64,000 bases of DNA, from the NCBI RefSeq assembly GCF_023277745.1, contig NZ_CP086322.1, positions 4,278,001 through 4,342,000 on the forward strand. The letters run 5' to 3'. This stretch comes from Streptomyces halobius (GTDB lineage: Bacteria > Actinomycetota > Actinomycetes > Streptomycetales > Streptomycetaceae). How positions within the stretch are numbered: position 1 is the stretch's first letter; each line of letters starts with the position of its first letter. The notes below the pieces were generated by a model. The model had not been told where the DNA came from. It did no database searches and was given only the letters and a program-made list of their open reading frames with translations. The translations under genes and the position numbers were made by a program. Of this stretch, positions 42,898-52,265 are shown piece by piece.

Positions 42898-43302
42898 TCA
42901 GAGGCTGCCGACCACCTTGCGCGGGGTGATCCGGACGACCAGCCGCTCGGCGTCCTCCTTGGACGCCGGGTTGAATTCCGCGTACGGCCTGCCCGTGTAC
43001 TTGTGGGACAGCTCGCCGATGAGGTCCTGGCCGCCCTCGGTGGTGAGCGAGGCGGAGCCGCGGACCTCGGCGTAGTGGTACGGGTCGTCGCAGGGCTGAA
43101 CGACGACGCTCACGCGGGGGTCACGGCGCAGGTTGGCGACCTTGCGGCGGTCGGCCGTCGTCGAGATCAGCAGTTCGTCGCCGTCCCGCTTCACCCAGAC
43201 CGGGGACACCTGGGGGCTGCCGTCGGGCTGGATCGTTGCCACCGTCACGAAGACGGGGGTGTCGAGGAGCTGCTTGAGGGCGTCGGAGAGCGTGGCGGTC
43301 AC
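42898..43302 (-). CDS. PPOX-class flavin/F420-dependent oxidoreductase
   Basis: A 134-aa split-barrel protein of the pyridoxamine-phosphate-oxidase-like superfamily: FVTVATIQPDGSPQVSPVWV, LLISTTADRRKVANLRRDP, VSVVVQPCDDPYHYAEVRG. Actinobacterial members commonly use F420 or FMN. Substrate unknown. GTG 43302. It lies between cysS and ispF on the same strand. Confidence 0.82.
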   Translation of the reverse strand: MTATLSDALKQLLDTPVFVTVATIQPDGSPQVSPVWVKRDGDELLISTTADRRKVANLRRDPRVSVVVQPCDDPYHYAEVRGSASLTTEGGQDLIGELSHKYTGRPYAEFNPASKEDAERLVVRITPRKVVGSL

Positions 43303-43436
43303 GGGGGTCCTTCCTGCACGTACCGGTGGATCACGAGTACTGCGATGCTTCCCCAACCGCCGTGCGGAAACCGGCATTCCCGGCCGTACGGGGGAATGCC
43401 GGGCGCCGCCGACGGCCCTTCACGGGCGTTACGGCC

Positions 43437-43958
43437 TCAGACCGTACGGACCACCAGCGCCGTGGCGACCGCGGCCAGCCCCTCGGCGCGGCCGGTCAGC
43501 CCCAGCCCGTCCGACGTCGTCCCGGACACCGAAACCGGCGCGCCGACCGCCGTCGACAGCGCCCGCTGCGCCTCGTCCCGCCGCTTGCCGACCTTCGGCC
43601 GTACGCCGATGACCTGCACCGCGACATTACCGATCGCGAAACCCTCGGCCCGCACGAGGCGCGCGGCCTCGGCCAGCAGCGTCACACCGGAGGCGCCGGA
43701 CCACTCGGGGCGGCCGGTGCCGAAGTGCGCGCCGAGATCTCCGACGCCGGCCGCCGAGAACAGCGCGTCGCAGGCGGCGTGCGCGGCCACATCGCCGTCG
43801 CTGTGGCCGGCCAGGCCGTATCCGTCGCTGTCGGCGGTGTCCCACAGCAGCCCGGCGCACCACAGCTCCCGGCCGCGCTCGAAGGCGTGCACGTCCGTGC
43901 CGATGCCGACGAGCGGAACACCGGGCAGCCCCGGCGGCGTCGGCTCAGACATAGCCAT
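43437..43958 (-). CDS. ispF: 2-C-methyl-D-erythritol 2,4-cyclodiphosphate synthase
   Basis: A 173-aa enzyme of the MEP isoprenoid pathway: [16 protein letters not shown] (metal Asp-x-His), [19 protein letters not shown] (metal His), GDLGAHFG, and [13 protein letters not shown] at the C-terminus (Glu). It is a trimeric Zn-dependent cyclase. The start overlaps the ispD stop by 8-14 bp depending on Met choice; gene fusion is common in other bacteria. Confidence 0.95.
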   Translation of the reverse strand: MAMSEPTPPGLPGVPLVGIGTDVHAFERGRELWCAGLLWDTADSDGYGLAGHSDGDVAAHAACDALFSAAGVGDLGAHFGTGRPEWSGASGVTLLAEAARLVRAEGFAIGNVAVQVIGVRPKVGKRRDEAQRALSTAVGAPVSVSGTTSDGLGLTGRAEGLAAVATALVVRTV

Positions 43959-44691
43959 CGATGGCCCTCCTGCGGACGAGTACGGCCTCGGCCAGGACCA
44001 GGTCCAGCGGCCGGGTCACCTTGAACGCTTCCTCATGCCCGGGAACGACCACGACGGGTGCCCCGAGCCGCTCGGCCAGTCCGGCGTCGTCGGTGGCGCC
44101 CTCGCCCTCGACGACCGTGTCATGTGCCTTGAGCAGCGTCTCCCGGTCGAAGCCCTGCGGGGTCTGTACGGCCCGCAGCCGGGCCCGCTCCGGGGTGCCG
44201 ACCACCGGCTCCGGGGTGCCCTGCGGCTGCGGCTCGACCTGCTTGACGGTGTCGGCGAGCGGCAGCGCGGGGACGACCGCGGGGGCGCCGGCGCGTACCG
44301 CGGCGATCACCGAGTCCACCGTGTCGACGGGCACCAGCGGACGCGCCGCGTCATGCACCAGCACCACGTCGACGGCCTCCGGCAGCGCCGCCAGGCCGAG
44401 CCGTACGGACTCCTGGCGGGTCTCGCCACCGGGCACCACCACGAGGTCGGTGAGATCGGCGAGCGGATGCTCGTTGAGAAGGTGGCGGACCTCGGCGGCG
44501 CCGTCGGGCGGGGCGACCACGACGACGAGGGACACGGCGCGCGAGGCGGCCATCGCGCGGACGGCGTGCACCAGCATGGGGGTGCCGCCCAGTGCGCGCA
44601 GCGCCTTCGGGGCGCCGGGGCCGAGCCGGACACCCCGGCCGGCGGCGGGGATCACCGCGGCGGTGCGGATCGGGCGGGAGGGATCTGACAT
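43945..44691 (-). CDS. ispD: 2-C-methyl-D-erythritol 4-phosphate cytidylyltransferase
   Basis: A 248-aa enzyme: [20 protein letters not shown] (G-x-G-x-R-x-G...K), [22 protein letters not shown], and [18 protein letters not shown]. It converts MEP to CDP-ME. ATG 44691 is chosen; upstream in-frame sequence is Pro/Arg-rich and not conserved. Together with ispF it forms a two-step module of the pathway. Confidence 0.93.
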   Translation of the reverse strand: MSDPSRPIRTAAVIPAAGRGVRLGPGAPKALRALGGTPMLVHAVRAMAASRAVSLVVVVAPPDGAAEVRHLLNEHPLADLTDLVVVPGGETRQESVRLGLAALPEAVDVVLVHDAARPLVPVDTVDSVIAAVRAGAPAVVPALPLADTVKQVEPQPQGTPEPVVGTPERARLRAVQTPQGFDRETLLKAHDTVVEGEGATDDAGLAERLGAPVVVVPGHEEAFKVTRPLDLVLAEAVLVRRRAIDGYV

Positions 44692-45080
44692 CGATGGCTC
44701 CGGAGTCCGGGGCGGGCCCGGATTTGGGCAGACAGGTTTGTTTCCTCGGCCGGGATGGGTATGGCCTGAGCGTGCCGGGCGCGACGCCTCGACCGGACCC
44801 TTCCGTGACATCGGTCCAGGCAGCTGCCCGAGCCCGGCACACCACAGGGCGACCGGCCGCAGATATGCCGCAGCGCCCGGCAACAGACGCCTCCGCCGGG
44901 GAAGACAGTCGTTACTCGGGCACCGCGGCAGTGCTGCGTTGCATCGGCTGCTGTGGTGAACACCACCCGTTCGATCACCGCTCGCTCGAACACTGCCGGC
45001 TCGAACACCGCGGCGCTCCACCACGGTCGCGTCGCCTCATGTGGTGTGCACAGCTTGGATCACACAGCGTTGTTGGAATG
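44692..45080. other. 389-bp gap between carD and ispD
   Basis: No gene seen. TCGAACAC recurs (44995-45010) in a short degenerate repeat; this area probably holds the ispD promoter and carD terminator without clear consensus. Confidence 0.35.
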
Positions 45081-45563
45081 TCAGGACGCGAGGACCTCGT
45101 CAAGCAGCGCCTCGGCCTTGTCTTCGTTCGTGTTCTCCGCGAGGGCGAGCTCACTGACCAGAATCTGGCGCGCCTTGGCGAGCATCCTCTTCTCACCGGC
45201 GGAGAGTCCGCGCTCGCGTTCCCGGCGCCACAGGTCACGCACTACCTCGGCGACCTTGATCACGTCGCCGGAAGCGAGTTTCTCAAGATTTGCCTTGTAG
45301 CGACGGGACCAGTTCGTCGGCTCTTCGGCATAGGGTGCACGAAGCACCTCGAAGACCCGGTCGAGCCCGTCCTGACCGACCACGTCGCGTACGCCGACGA
45401 ACTCCGCATTGTCCGCTGGAACACGAACAGTCAAGTCGCCCTGGGCGACCTTCAGCACCAAGTAGGTCTTGTCCACGCCTTTGATCTGGCGAGTTTCGAT
45501 GGCCTCGATCAGCGCGGCCCCGTGATGGGGATAGACCACGGTGTCGCCAACCTTGAACGTCAT
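45081..45563 (-). CDS. carD: CarD-family RNA polymerase-binding regulator
   Basis: A 160-aa protein: the N-terminal Tudor-like RNAP-interacting domain [20 protein letters not shown], and the C-terminal helical DNA-binding domain with [20 protein letters not shown] and [18 protein letters not shown]. Essential in mycobacteria, it stabilises open complexes at rRNA and other promoters. ATG 45563 gives the 160-162 aa length of the family. Confidence 0.95.
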   Translation of the reverse strand: MTFKVGDTVVYPHHGAALIEAIETRQIKGVDKTYLVLKVAQGDLTVRVPADNAEFVGVRDVVGQDGLDRVFEVLRAPYAEEPTNWSRRYKANLEKLASGDVIKVAEVVRDLWRRERERGLSAGEKRMLAKARQILVSELALAENTNEDKAEALLDEVLAS

Positions 45564-46445
45564 GTGACAGGTACCCCTTCCGTGGCTATCCATGCTAACA
45601 CGGGAACGGGCCGTTCTGAATGACGTTTTCGCAGGTCAGGGCATATCTCGGGGCTTGACAACAGCGCCCGGAACGTGCTGCGAGGGGGCGCCGAACGCAG
45701 GTATTCGCAGGTCGGAGGGGCTCCACGGGTGAGCTGAAACGTGCCCGCCACACACCGGGAACGCGATGATCAGCGTGACGAACGTCCCGTTTTGCACGGA
45801 TCCGTATGAGCGACTTCCGCTGCTCCGTTCGGTTGGTCGCGGGCGGCTCCGGCTCGTTTTTCCGAATTGATCACCATCCGCCGACCGAGGGGATGATCAA
45901 TTCCGCGGGGCACAAACATTCCCTGCGAATACCGCTTTTCCTCCGGGGGAAACCGACCGACCGTCACCCGAACAGCGACCCTTCGAATATTCATCCGCGT
46001 TCTCGGGGCGCATCGCTTGTCACATCACGGAAGACACCGGGAAGTCGGGAAGTCGGGAGGTGATGAGGAAAGCAGGGAGAGCGAGAAGAGCGGCCATCGG
46101 GGGTGATCGGGGCGGACGTGGTGAGCGCCGTCCTGGTGCGGGGGCACATGGCCGGCGGGCGGTCCGGCGGGTGGGGTGGTGACCGCGTCCCGGCGATGCA
46201 TCGCTCGTCCCGGTCCGCCGGATATCGGGGGATGCGGCCGGGAGGTGACGGGGGTGTGATCGCTCTGGAGGCGGGTCGGGTGCGGAGGCCCGAGGGCGGC
46301 TCGGTAACCTAGCGGCGCTGACACACCCTTAGGGCGGCTTTACGCACCCGTCGACATGACGGGCCCGCGGCGGCCGCCCCAGCCGTCCATCCGCGACCGG
46401 GCACGAAGTTCGGCCGCCGTAGCTCGTCAAGGAGATGCCGCCGCC
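45564..46445. other. 882-bp gap upstream of carD and the lipoprotein gene
   Basis: No convincing gene: the open frames present lack ribosome-binding sites and conserved features. The part at 45795-46010 is AT-richer and likely holds the divergent promoters of carD (minus) and the lipoprotein gene (plus). GGCATATCTCGGGGCTTGAC near 45640 includes a TTGACA-like TTGACA on the plus strand. Confidence 0.35.
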
Positions 46446-47102
46446 GTGAGCCGCAGCCTTCGACGCGGCGTCCTCGCCGCCACCGTCCTTTCGCTCTCGA
46501 TCGCGTCGCTGTCCGCGTGCGGGGCCGGGAACAACGCCCAGACGCTGCAGGTGCATCCGGACAACGCCGCGACCGCCGTCGGCGACATCAAGATCCAGAA
46601 CGTGAATGTGATCACCCAGCCCGACCCGAAGGCCAAGGGCCCGGCGGTGATCTCCGCGACGCTGTTCAACAACGGCACCAAGGACCAGCAGCTGACCGCC
46701 ATCAGCCTCGACAGCAGCGGCAGGACCGCCAAGCTGGCCCCCGCCAAGGGCGGCCCGGGCGCGATCACCCTGCCGGCCGGCAGCTCCGTCGTGATCGGTG
46801 GCAAGGGCGACGCCTCCGCCGTCCTGGCGAGCGGCCGGGAGGCCGTCGAAGCCGGCGGCGTACAGCCCCTGACCTTCACCTTCAGCGCCTCGGGCAAGGT
46901 GAAGATCAGCGCGTTCGTGGTCCCGGCGCAGCAGCACTTCAAGGACTGGGGCCCCACGGAGGTGCCGCAGCGCACCGGCACGGCGACCCCCACCGGCACC
47001 GCCACGCCGTCGGAGCCGCACGCGCCGGGCGAGTCCGCGACCCCGGCCGGTACGGCCACGCCGACCGGTACGCCCGCCAACGCAGCGTACGAAGGCCACT
47101 GA
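46446..47102 (+). CDS. Lipoprotein (DUF461/PCuAC-like)
   Basis: A 218-aa lipoprotein. The signal is RRGVLAATVLSLSIASLSAC with lipobox LSAC and Cys at residue ~21. The domain has GDIKIQNVNVITQ, GPAVISATLFNNG, VVIGGKGDASAV, close to copper-chaperone PCuAC/DUF461 proteins but with no Met/His metal cluster seen. A ~45-residue Thr/Pro/Gly tail follows. GTG 46446. In Streptomyces it commonly lies beside phoP/phoR. Confidence 0.8.
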   Translation: MSRSLRRGVLAATVLSLSIASLSACGAGNNAQTLQVHPDNAATAVGDIKIQNVNVITQPDPKAKGPAVISATLFNNGTKDQQLTAISLDSSGRTAKLAPAKGGPGAITLPAGSSVVIGGKGDASAVLASGREAVEAGGVQPLTFTFSASGKVKISAFVVPAQQHFKDWGPTEVPQRTGTATPTGTATPSEPHAPGESATPAGTATPTGTPANAAYEGH

Positions 47103-47120
47103 CCGGTCCACGGACATACG

Positions 47121-47160
47121 GTGAGGGGCGCCCGTCCGGGATCGGACGGGCGCCCCTCAC
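47121..47160. terminator. Bidirectional terminator between lipoprotein and phoP genes
   Basis: A perfect 17-bp inverted repeat (GTGAGGGGCGCCCGTCC and its complement) with a 6-nt loop separates two convergent genes. Confidence 0.85.
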
Positions 47161-47210
47161 ACGTGCACCGGCCGACACGGCTCACGCCGCACGGCCTGCG
47201 CATCACCGGC

Positions 47211-47891
47211 CTACGGCTCGAACTTGTAGCCCAGGCCCCGGACCGTGACCAGATAGCGCGGCGCGCCCGGGTCCGGCTCGATCTTGGCGCGCAGCCGCTT
47301 GACGTGCACATCCAGGGTCTTGGTGTCGCCCACGTAGTCGGCGCCCCACACCCGGTCGATGAGCTGCATACGGGTCAGCACCCGGCCGGCGTTGCGCAGC
47401 AGCATCTCCAGGAGGTCGAACTCCTTGAGGGGCAGGTCGACCTTGCCGCCGGAGACGGTGACGACATGGCGGTCGACGTCCATCCGGACCGGGCCGGCCT
47501 CCAGGGCCTGCGGGGCGACCTCCTCCGGCTCACCGCGGCGGCGCAGCACCGCGCGGATACGGGCGACCAGTTCGCGGGAGGAGAAGGGTTTGGTGACGTA
47601 GTCGTCGGCTCCTATTTCCAGGCCGACCACCTTGTCGATCTCGCTGTCCTTGGCGGTCACCATGATGACCGGGACGTTGGAGCGGCCGCGCAGCTGCCGG
47701 CAGACCTCGGTGCCGGGCAGGCCGGGCAGCATCAGATCGAGCAGGACCAGGTCGGCGCCGTTGCGTTCGAACTCGTCCAGTCCGTCGGGGCCCGTAGTCG
47801 CGACGGCGACCTCGAAACCCTCCTTGCGGAGCATGTACGACAGTGCGTCGCTGAACGATTCCTCGTCCTCGACGACAAGCACTCGGGTCAC
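47211..47891 (-). CDS. phoP: Response regulator PhoP
   Basis: A 226-aa OmpR-type regulator. Receiver: VLVVEDEESF, Asp52 in LVLLDLMLPG, MVTAKD, YVTKPF. DNA-binding winged helix: VDLPLKEFDLLEMLL, VDRVWG-like IDRVWGADY, VDVHVKRLRAKIE, VRGLGYKFEP. It controls phosphate-starvation genes at PHO boxes and links phosphate to secondary metabolism in Streptomyces. GTG 47891 overlaps the phoR stop (GTGA). Confidence 0.93.
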   Translation of the reverse strand: MTRVLVVEDEESFSDALSYMLRKEGFEVAVATTGPDGLDEFERNGADLVLLDLMLPGLPGTEVCRQLRGRSNVPVIMVTAKDSEIDKVVGLEIGADDYVTKPFSSRELVARIRAVLRRRGEPEEVAPQALEAGPVRMDVDRHVVTVSGGKVDLPLKEFDLLEMLLRNAGRVLTRMQLIDRVWGADYVGDTKTLDVHVKRLRAKIEPDPGAPRYLVTVRGLGYKFEP

Positions 47892-49159
47892 GGAAGGACC
47901 TCCGGGGCAGGGTGAGCAGGGAGCGGTTCGTTGAAGGTCTCGTACGGGCGGTCCTCGTCGTCGAGGCCCTCCGCGGTATCGAGGTCGGCGGGCCGTTCGC
48001 GGTCGCGTACGGCACCGGCTTCGGGCAGACGCAGGGTGAAGGTGGAGCCCTGTCCCTCAGCGCTCCACACCGTGACCTCCCCGCCATGGGAGGCGGCCAC
48101 GTGCTTGACGATGGCGAGGCCGAGGCCGGTCCCGCCGGTGGCGCGCGAGCGCGCCGGGTCCACGCGGTAGAACCGCTCGAAGATGCGGTCCCGCTCCCTC
48201 TCGGATATCCCGATGCCCTGGTCGGTCACCGCGATCTCGATCAGGTCGCCACCGGGCGCGGGGACGCGGCGGCCGGCGATCCCGACGCGGGTGCGCGCCG
48301 GGGAGTAGTTGACGGCGTTCTCGACGAGATTGCCGAGGGCCGCCGCGAGCTGGCCGCGGTTGCCCCATACGTGCAGGTCGGCGACGCCTCCGGTGGCCAT
48401 GGTGATCTGTTTCGCGCCGGCCTGCTGGCGGCAGCGGTCGATGGCCTCGGCGACCAGCTCGTCGACCCGGACCGGCTCGGCGTCCTCCAGCGGGTCGTCG
48501 TTCTGCACCCGGGAGAGGTCGATGAGCTCCTGGACGAGGCTGGTCAGGCGGGTGGCCTCGTTCTGCATCCGGCCGGCGAAGCGGGTGACGGCCTCGGGGT
48601 CGTCGCTGGCGTCCATCACGGCCTCGGACAGCAGCGAGAGGGCACCGACCGGGGTCTTGAGCTCATGGCTGACGTTGGCGACGAAGTCACGGCGGACGGC
48701 CTCTATGCGGCGGGCCTCCGTGAGGTCCTCGACGAGCAGCAGGACGAGGCGGGAGCCGAGCGGGGCGACCCGGGCGGAGACCGCGAGCGCCTCCCCACGG
48801 CCGGTGCCGCGGCGCGGCAGATCCAGCTCGACCTGGCGTATCTCGCCGTCCCTGCGGGTGTCACGGGCCATCTGCATCATCGGCTCGACGGCGAGCTTGC
48901 CGCCCCGGACCAGCCCGAGGGCGTAGGCGGCGGAGCTGGCCTTGACGACGCCGTCGGCCTCGTCGAGGACGACGGCGGAGGAGCGCAGCACGGAGAGAAC
49001 GGTGTCGACGCCGGGCGGCAGCACGGCGTCGGTGTGCAGGGAGGTGCGGGTGGGCTTGGCCTGGTCGCGCTCGCTCCAGCGGAACGCCAGCATGGCGAAG
49101 ACGCCGGTGCACAGCCCGGCGATCGCTGCCACGGCGGCGACGGCCGCATCCACGTTCAT
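47888..49159 (-). CDS. phoR: Phosphate sensor histidine kinase PhoR
   Basis: A 423-aa kinase. A single N-terminal membrane helix (~5-26) is followed by a PAS-like region (~50-150), HisKA with FVANVSHELKTPVGAL (His165), and HATPase_c: GNLVENAVNYSPA, TDQGIGI, FERFYRVD, GTGLGLAIVKH. One membrane helix and no large external domain agree with sensing through the Pst complex and PhoU. It is in an operon with phoP. Confidence 0.93.
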   Translation of the reverse strand: MNVDAAVAAVAAIAGLCTGVFAMLAFRWSERDQAKPTRTSLHTDAVLPPGVDTVLSVLRSSAVVLDEADGVVKASSAAYALGLVRGGKLAVEPMMQMARDTRRDGEIRQVELDLPRRGTGRGEALAVSARVAPLGSRLVLLLVEDLTEARRIEAVRRDFVANVSHELKTPVGALSLLSEAVMDASDDPEAVTRFAGRMQNEATRLTSLVQELIDLSRVQNDDPLEDAEPVRVDELVAEAIDRCRQQAGAKQITMATGGVADLHVWGNRGQLAAALGNLVENAVNYSPARTRVGIAGRRVPAPGGDLIEIAVTDQGIGISERERDRIFERFYRVDPARSRATGGTGLGLAIVKHVAASHGGEVTVWSAEGQGSTFTLRLPEAGAVRDRERPADLDTAEGLDDEDRPYETFNEPLPAHPAPEVLP

Positions 49160-49230
49160 GAGTCCAGGTTATGCGCCGGCTCGGACACTTCCCCAGCCGT
49201 TCGAGCCCCTCCCCGAACACACGTCGCCCA

Positions 49231-49263
49231 GAGTTCACCGCGAGGTCGGTGGTGGTTCACTCC
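49231..49263 (-). promoter_or_regulatory. PHO box 1
   Basis: Three 11-nt units: GAGTTCACCGC, GAGGTCGGTGG, TGGTTCACTCC. Units 1 and 3 match the GTTCACC core of PhoP sites and the middle unit is degenerate. Located upstream of phoR, it suggests autoregulation. Confidence 0.6.
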
Positions 49264-49393
49264 GGAGAGCCGCAGGGGTCTCGCGGCCGCGGGCCAGGCG
49301 CCCCTTGGGCGACCGGTACGGCCGCCCGGAGCCGTCGGGCAGCGACCAGGTGAACCGTACGGCCGCCCTCGGGGCAGCGGCCACGTCGCTCAG

Positions 49394-49426
49394 AATTCAC
49401 CTTCATGACGGCGACGGTTAACTCCC
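49394..49426 (+). promoter_or_regulatory. PHO box 2
   Basis: Three 11-nt units: AATTCACCTTC, ATGACGGCGAC, GGTTAACTCCC. The first and third fit the PhoP consensus. Placed between phoR and phoU, it may control either or both. Confidence 0.6.
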
Positions 49427-49762
49427 GGTGGGACCGGAGGTTGCGATCCCCCCGCACTGTGAGGGTGCGGGGGGAAATCGCCCCCGCACCGGCGCGCGGC
49501 CGCATCCCGGGGAGGACCTCAGCTTCCCGGTACCGGCCGCGCGGGCACGCCCCATGGGAGCGTAGGGACGAGCCATGGAAGCGTGGGAACGACCCATGGG
49601 AGCGTGGAAGCAGCGGGAACCAGAGCGGCCGCTCGCCCCTCGCTCCCACCTCCCACACCCCGGATCCGCCCACACCCACCGGATCCACGAGAGCCCCACG
49701 GATTCGACCCGGACTCGGTCCGCTCGGATCCGCCCACCACTCGATGCGAGAGAAGGTCACTG

Positions 49763-50440
49763 ATGCGGGACGCGTACCACGAGGAGCTGGATTCGATCGG
49801 CGAGGGCCTGGTCGAGATGGCCCGGCTCGTCGGCTCCGCGATCGGGCGCGCCACCACGGCGATACTCGACGCGGACCTCAAGCTGGCCGAGAACGTGATC
49901 GCCGGTGACGAGAAGGTCGACGACCTCCAGCGCGATCTGGAGGCACGGGCGATCGCCCTGCTGGCGCGGCAGCAGCCGGTCGCCACCGACCTGCGGATCG
50001 TCGTCACCTCCCTCCGGATGAGCGCCGACCTGGAGCGTTCCGGCGACCTGGCCCAGCATGTGGCCAAACTGGCCCGGCTGCGCTTCCCGGAGACCGCCGT
50101 ACCGCGCGATCTGCACGCCACCATCCTGGAGATGGGGCAGCTGGCGCAGCGCCTGATGGCCAAGGCCGCGGAGGTCATCATCACCAAGGACGTCGATCTG
50201 GCTCTCCAGCTGGAGCAGGACGACGACGCGATGGACCTGCTGCACCGCACGCTCTTCCAGCACCTCATGGACGACCGCTGGAAGCACGGCATCGAAACGG
50301 CCGTAGACGTGACGCTGCTGGGCCGCTATTACGAGCGGTTCGCGGATCACGCGGTCTCCGTGGCCAAGCGGGTGGTCTACCTGGTCACCGGTGAGCACGC
50401 CGACGAGATCACCCCGCCGGCGGCGGTCGACGGGGCCTGA
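49763..50440 (+). CDS. phoU: Phosphate-transport system regulator PhoU
   Basis: A 225-aa protein of two PhoU three-helix bundles: MRDAYHEELDSIGEGLVEMA, LARQQPVATDLRIVVTSLRM and DLERSGDLAQHVAKLA in the first half, and LLGRYYERFADHAVSVAKR in the second, with the E/DxxxD metal motifs. It restrains PhoR when phosphate is plentiful. Divergent from phoR. Confidence 0.93.
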   Translation: MRDAYHEELDSIGEGLVEMARLVGSAIGRATTAILDADLKLAENVIAGDEKVDDLQRDLEARAIALLARQQPVATDLRIVVTSLRMSADLERSGDLAQHVAKLARLRFPETAVPRDLHATILEMGQLAQRLMAKAAEVIITKDVDLALQLEQDDDAMDLLHRTLFQHLMDDRWKHGIETAVDVTLLGRYYERFADHAVSVAKRVVYLVTGEHADEITPPAAVDGA

Positions 50441-50593
50441 GCACGGCGGGTGGTGAAGGGGTGCGGTAGCGAAGGGGCGCGATGCGCGCCCTCGCGCTCC
50501 CGTGCGCCGTTGACCCGTGCCTCCACGCGCCGTTGACGCGCCTCTCAGCCGGGGCTTGCAATGGGCACCAGGTGACCCCTAGGAGGCAATTTC

Positions 50594-50746
50594 ATGGCAC
50601 TCATGGCGGACTCCCCCACCCTCACGCCCCACGACGGCCCGTCAGTCGTCGAGCTCCCCCTGCTCAACGACTGCAACTGCGGCCCCGGCTGCGGCTGCGG
50701 CTGCCAGTCCGGCGGGCCGTGCCAGTGCGGCGGCGGCTGCGGGTAG
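50594..50746 (+). CDS. Cysteine-rich small protein, 50 aa (metallothionein-like)
   Basis: ATG 50594, with AGGAGG 8 nt upstream, opens 50 codons. Residues 1-27 are ordinary; the last 24 carry eight Cys in alternating CxC/CGxGC order (NDCNCGPGCGCGCQSGGPCQ then CGGGCG). This is a metal-binding cluster by appearance, but it does not resemble the actinobacterial metallothionein MymT as I remember it. A good ribosome-binding site makes it likely real; function unknown. Confidence 0.6.
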   Translation: MALMADSPTLTPHDGPSVVELPLLNDCNCGPGCGCGCQSGGPCQCGGGCG

Positions 50747-50764
50747 CGCTGCGCGTGGCGGGCA

Positions 50765-51290
50765 GCCGACATGGTTGCTCGCCGTTTTCGACCGGCCCGC
50801 CGTGGGGTTCGCCTGCGGCGGGCCTGCTCCGTTTTCGGCTTCCCCGCCGTGGGGGTCGCCTGCGGCGGGCTTGAGCCCCACGCTTTTGGCTGTCCCGCCG
50901 TTGCACCTGCAGTGGGCGTCCGCTGCGCTTGCCTGAGCCGATGTTTTGGCTGTCCCGCCGTTGCACCTGCGGTGGGCCGTTGCCGCTGCGCGGGGCTGTT
51001 CGGCAGCGGTGCCGGCCCTCCGGACTCCGTCCTGCGGTCCAGCACCTCCCGAGGGGATGGGGAATAGACGGTGAGGGCGCACGTAGTCGGTCGTGTGCAC
51101 CGTGTGGTCGTGACCACAGGCACCCGACAGATCACATGCGCCCCCACCCAACCCTCATCCACCCACCGTCGGGAGGGGACGGGCCGCAGGACGGAGTCCG
51201 GAGGCCCGTCACCGCACCCGAAAAACCCGCGCCCGCCGCAGGCGAACCCCTCACGGCGGGAAAGCCAAAAACGTCGGCTCACGCCGAGCG
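50765..51290. repeat. Nested inverted and tandem repeats between Cys-rich gene and gpm
   Basis: No gene other than the repeats. A 34-bp motif (TTTTGGCTGTCCCGCCGTTG then CACCTGC(A/G)GTGGGC) occurs twice at 50883-50916 and 50943-50976, 60 bp apart; more distant copies precede it and an inverted one lies at ~51232-51283. Inside, CCTCCGGACTCCGTCCTGCGG (51017-51037) is perfectly inverted at 51184-51204. The whole may fold as a large cruciform. Confidence 0.85.
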
Positions 51291-51295
51291 CAGCG

Positions 51296-52054
51296 TCACT
51301 TCTTGCCCTGGTTCTTCACGGCCTCGATCGCCGCCTTGGCCGCCTCCGGGTCGAGGTAGGTGCCGCCCGCCTTGACCGGGCGGAAGTCGGCGTCCAGCTC
51401 GTAGGCGAGGGGGATGCCGGTGGGGATGTTCAGGCCGGCGATGTCCGCGTCGGAGATGCCGTCGAGGTGCTTGACCAGGGCGCGCAGGCTGTTGCCGTGG
51501 GCGGCGATCAGGACCGTGCGGCCGGCGACGAGGTCCGGGACGATGCCGTCGTACCAGTACGGCAGCATGCGGGTGACGACGTCCTTGAGGCACTCGGTCT
51601 TCGGGCGGAGCTCCGGCGGGATGTCCGCGTAGCGCGGGTCGTCGCTCTGGGAGAACTCGGCGCCGTCCTCAAGGGCGGGCGGCGGGGTGTCGTACGAGCG
51701 GCGCCAGAGCATGAACTGCTCCTCGCCGAACTCGGCGAGCGTCTGCGCCTTGTCCTTGCCCTGCAGCGCGCCGTAGTGGCGCTCGTTCAGCCGCCAGCTG
51801 CGGTGGACCGGGATCCAGTGGCGGTCGGCGGCCTCCAGGGCCAGCTGCGCGGTGCGGATCGCGCGCTTCTGGAGGGAGGTGTGCACTACGTCGGGGAGCA
51901 GACCGGCGTCCTTGAGCAGCTCTCCGCCGCGGACCGCCTCCTTCTCGCCCTTCTCGTTGAGGTTGACGTCCACCCAGCCGGTGAACAGGTTCTTCGCGTT
52001 CCACTCGCTCTCGCCGTGGCGGAGGAGGATCAGCTTGTACGGTGCGTCGGCCAT
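51296..52054 (-). CDS. gpmA: Phosphoglycerate mutase (2,3-BPG-dependent)
   Basis: A 252-aa enzyme: [20 protein letters not shown] with the phospho-His, [49 protein letters not shown] (second His). All catalytic residues are visible. It interconverts 3- and 2-phosphoglycerate in glycolysis. Length and order match typical dPGM. Confidence 0.95.
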   Translation of the reverse strand: MADAPYKLILLRHGESEWNAKNLFTGWVDVNLNEKGEKEAVRGGELLKDAGLLPDVVHTSLQKRAIRTAQLALEAADRHWIPVHRSWRLNERHYGALQGKDKAQTLAEFGEEQFMLWRRSYDTPPPALEDGAEFSQSDDPRYADIPPELRPKTECLKDVVTRMLPYWYDGIVPDLVAGRTVLIAAHGNSLRALVKHLDGISDADIAGLNIPTGIPLAYELDADFRPVKAGGTYLDPEAAKAAIEAVKNQGKK

Positions 52055-52265
52055 GCCGTCGAGCGTAATCGAAACCCGCAGGGGGCCTTGCGCCGGTCCA
52101 GTACCCGGGCGCCCCGGCGACGACCTGGGCTTCTCGGCGACGTTTGACGCTTCCCGTCAATTGGATGGCGATGGCATCCGGGCCGTAAGTAGGTTGTGAT
52201 CACCGCATCCACCACTTACCCGCACCGCTGACGTGGGCACGCCGAACATCACGGGGGAAACTGTC
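52055..52265. promoter_or_regulatory. Divergent gpmA / MFS promoter region
   Basis: 211 bp with no gene. TAAGTAGGTTGTGATCACC (52185-52203) and GTCAATTGGA lie near its right end; no clear promoter. Confidence 0.3.

Larger units (their letters stand above)
49160..49762. promoter_or_regulatory. phoR-phoU divergent control region
   Basis: 603 bp without a gene. Two PHO boxes lie in it. Repeated GGGAGCG/CATGGGAG-like units near 49555-49610 (CATGGGAGCG, CATGGAAGCG, CATGGGAGCG) form a small direct repeat, and ACTGTGAGGG (49455) adds little. The shared region suggests joint control. Confidence 0.6.

Noticed and set aside
46103..46312. A 69-codon open frame in the carD/lipoprotein gap
   Set aside because: Gly/Arg-rich, no ribosome-binding site, no domain; likely chance in GC-rich DNA.
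47912..49408. A 498-codon plus-strand frame opposite phoR
   Set aside because: phoR has all kinase motifs on the minus strand; the plus frame is a GC shadow.
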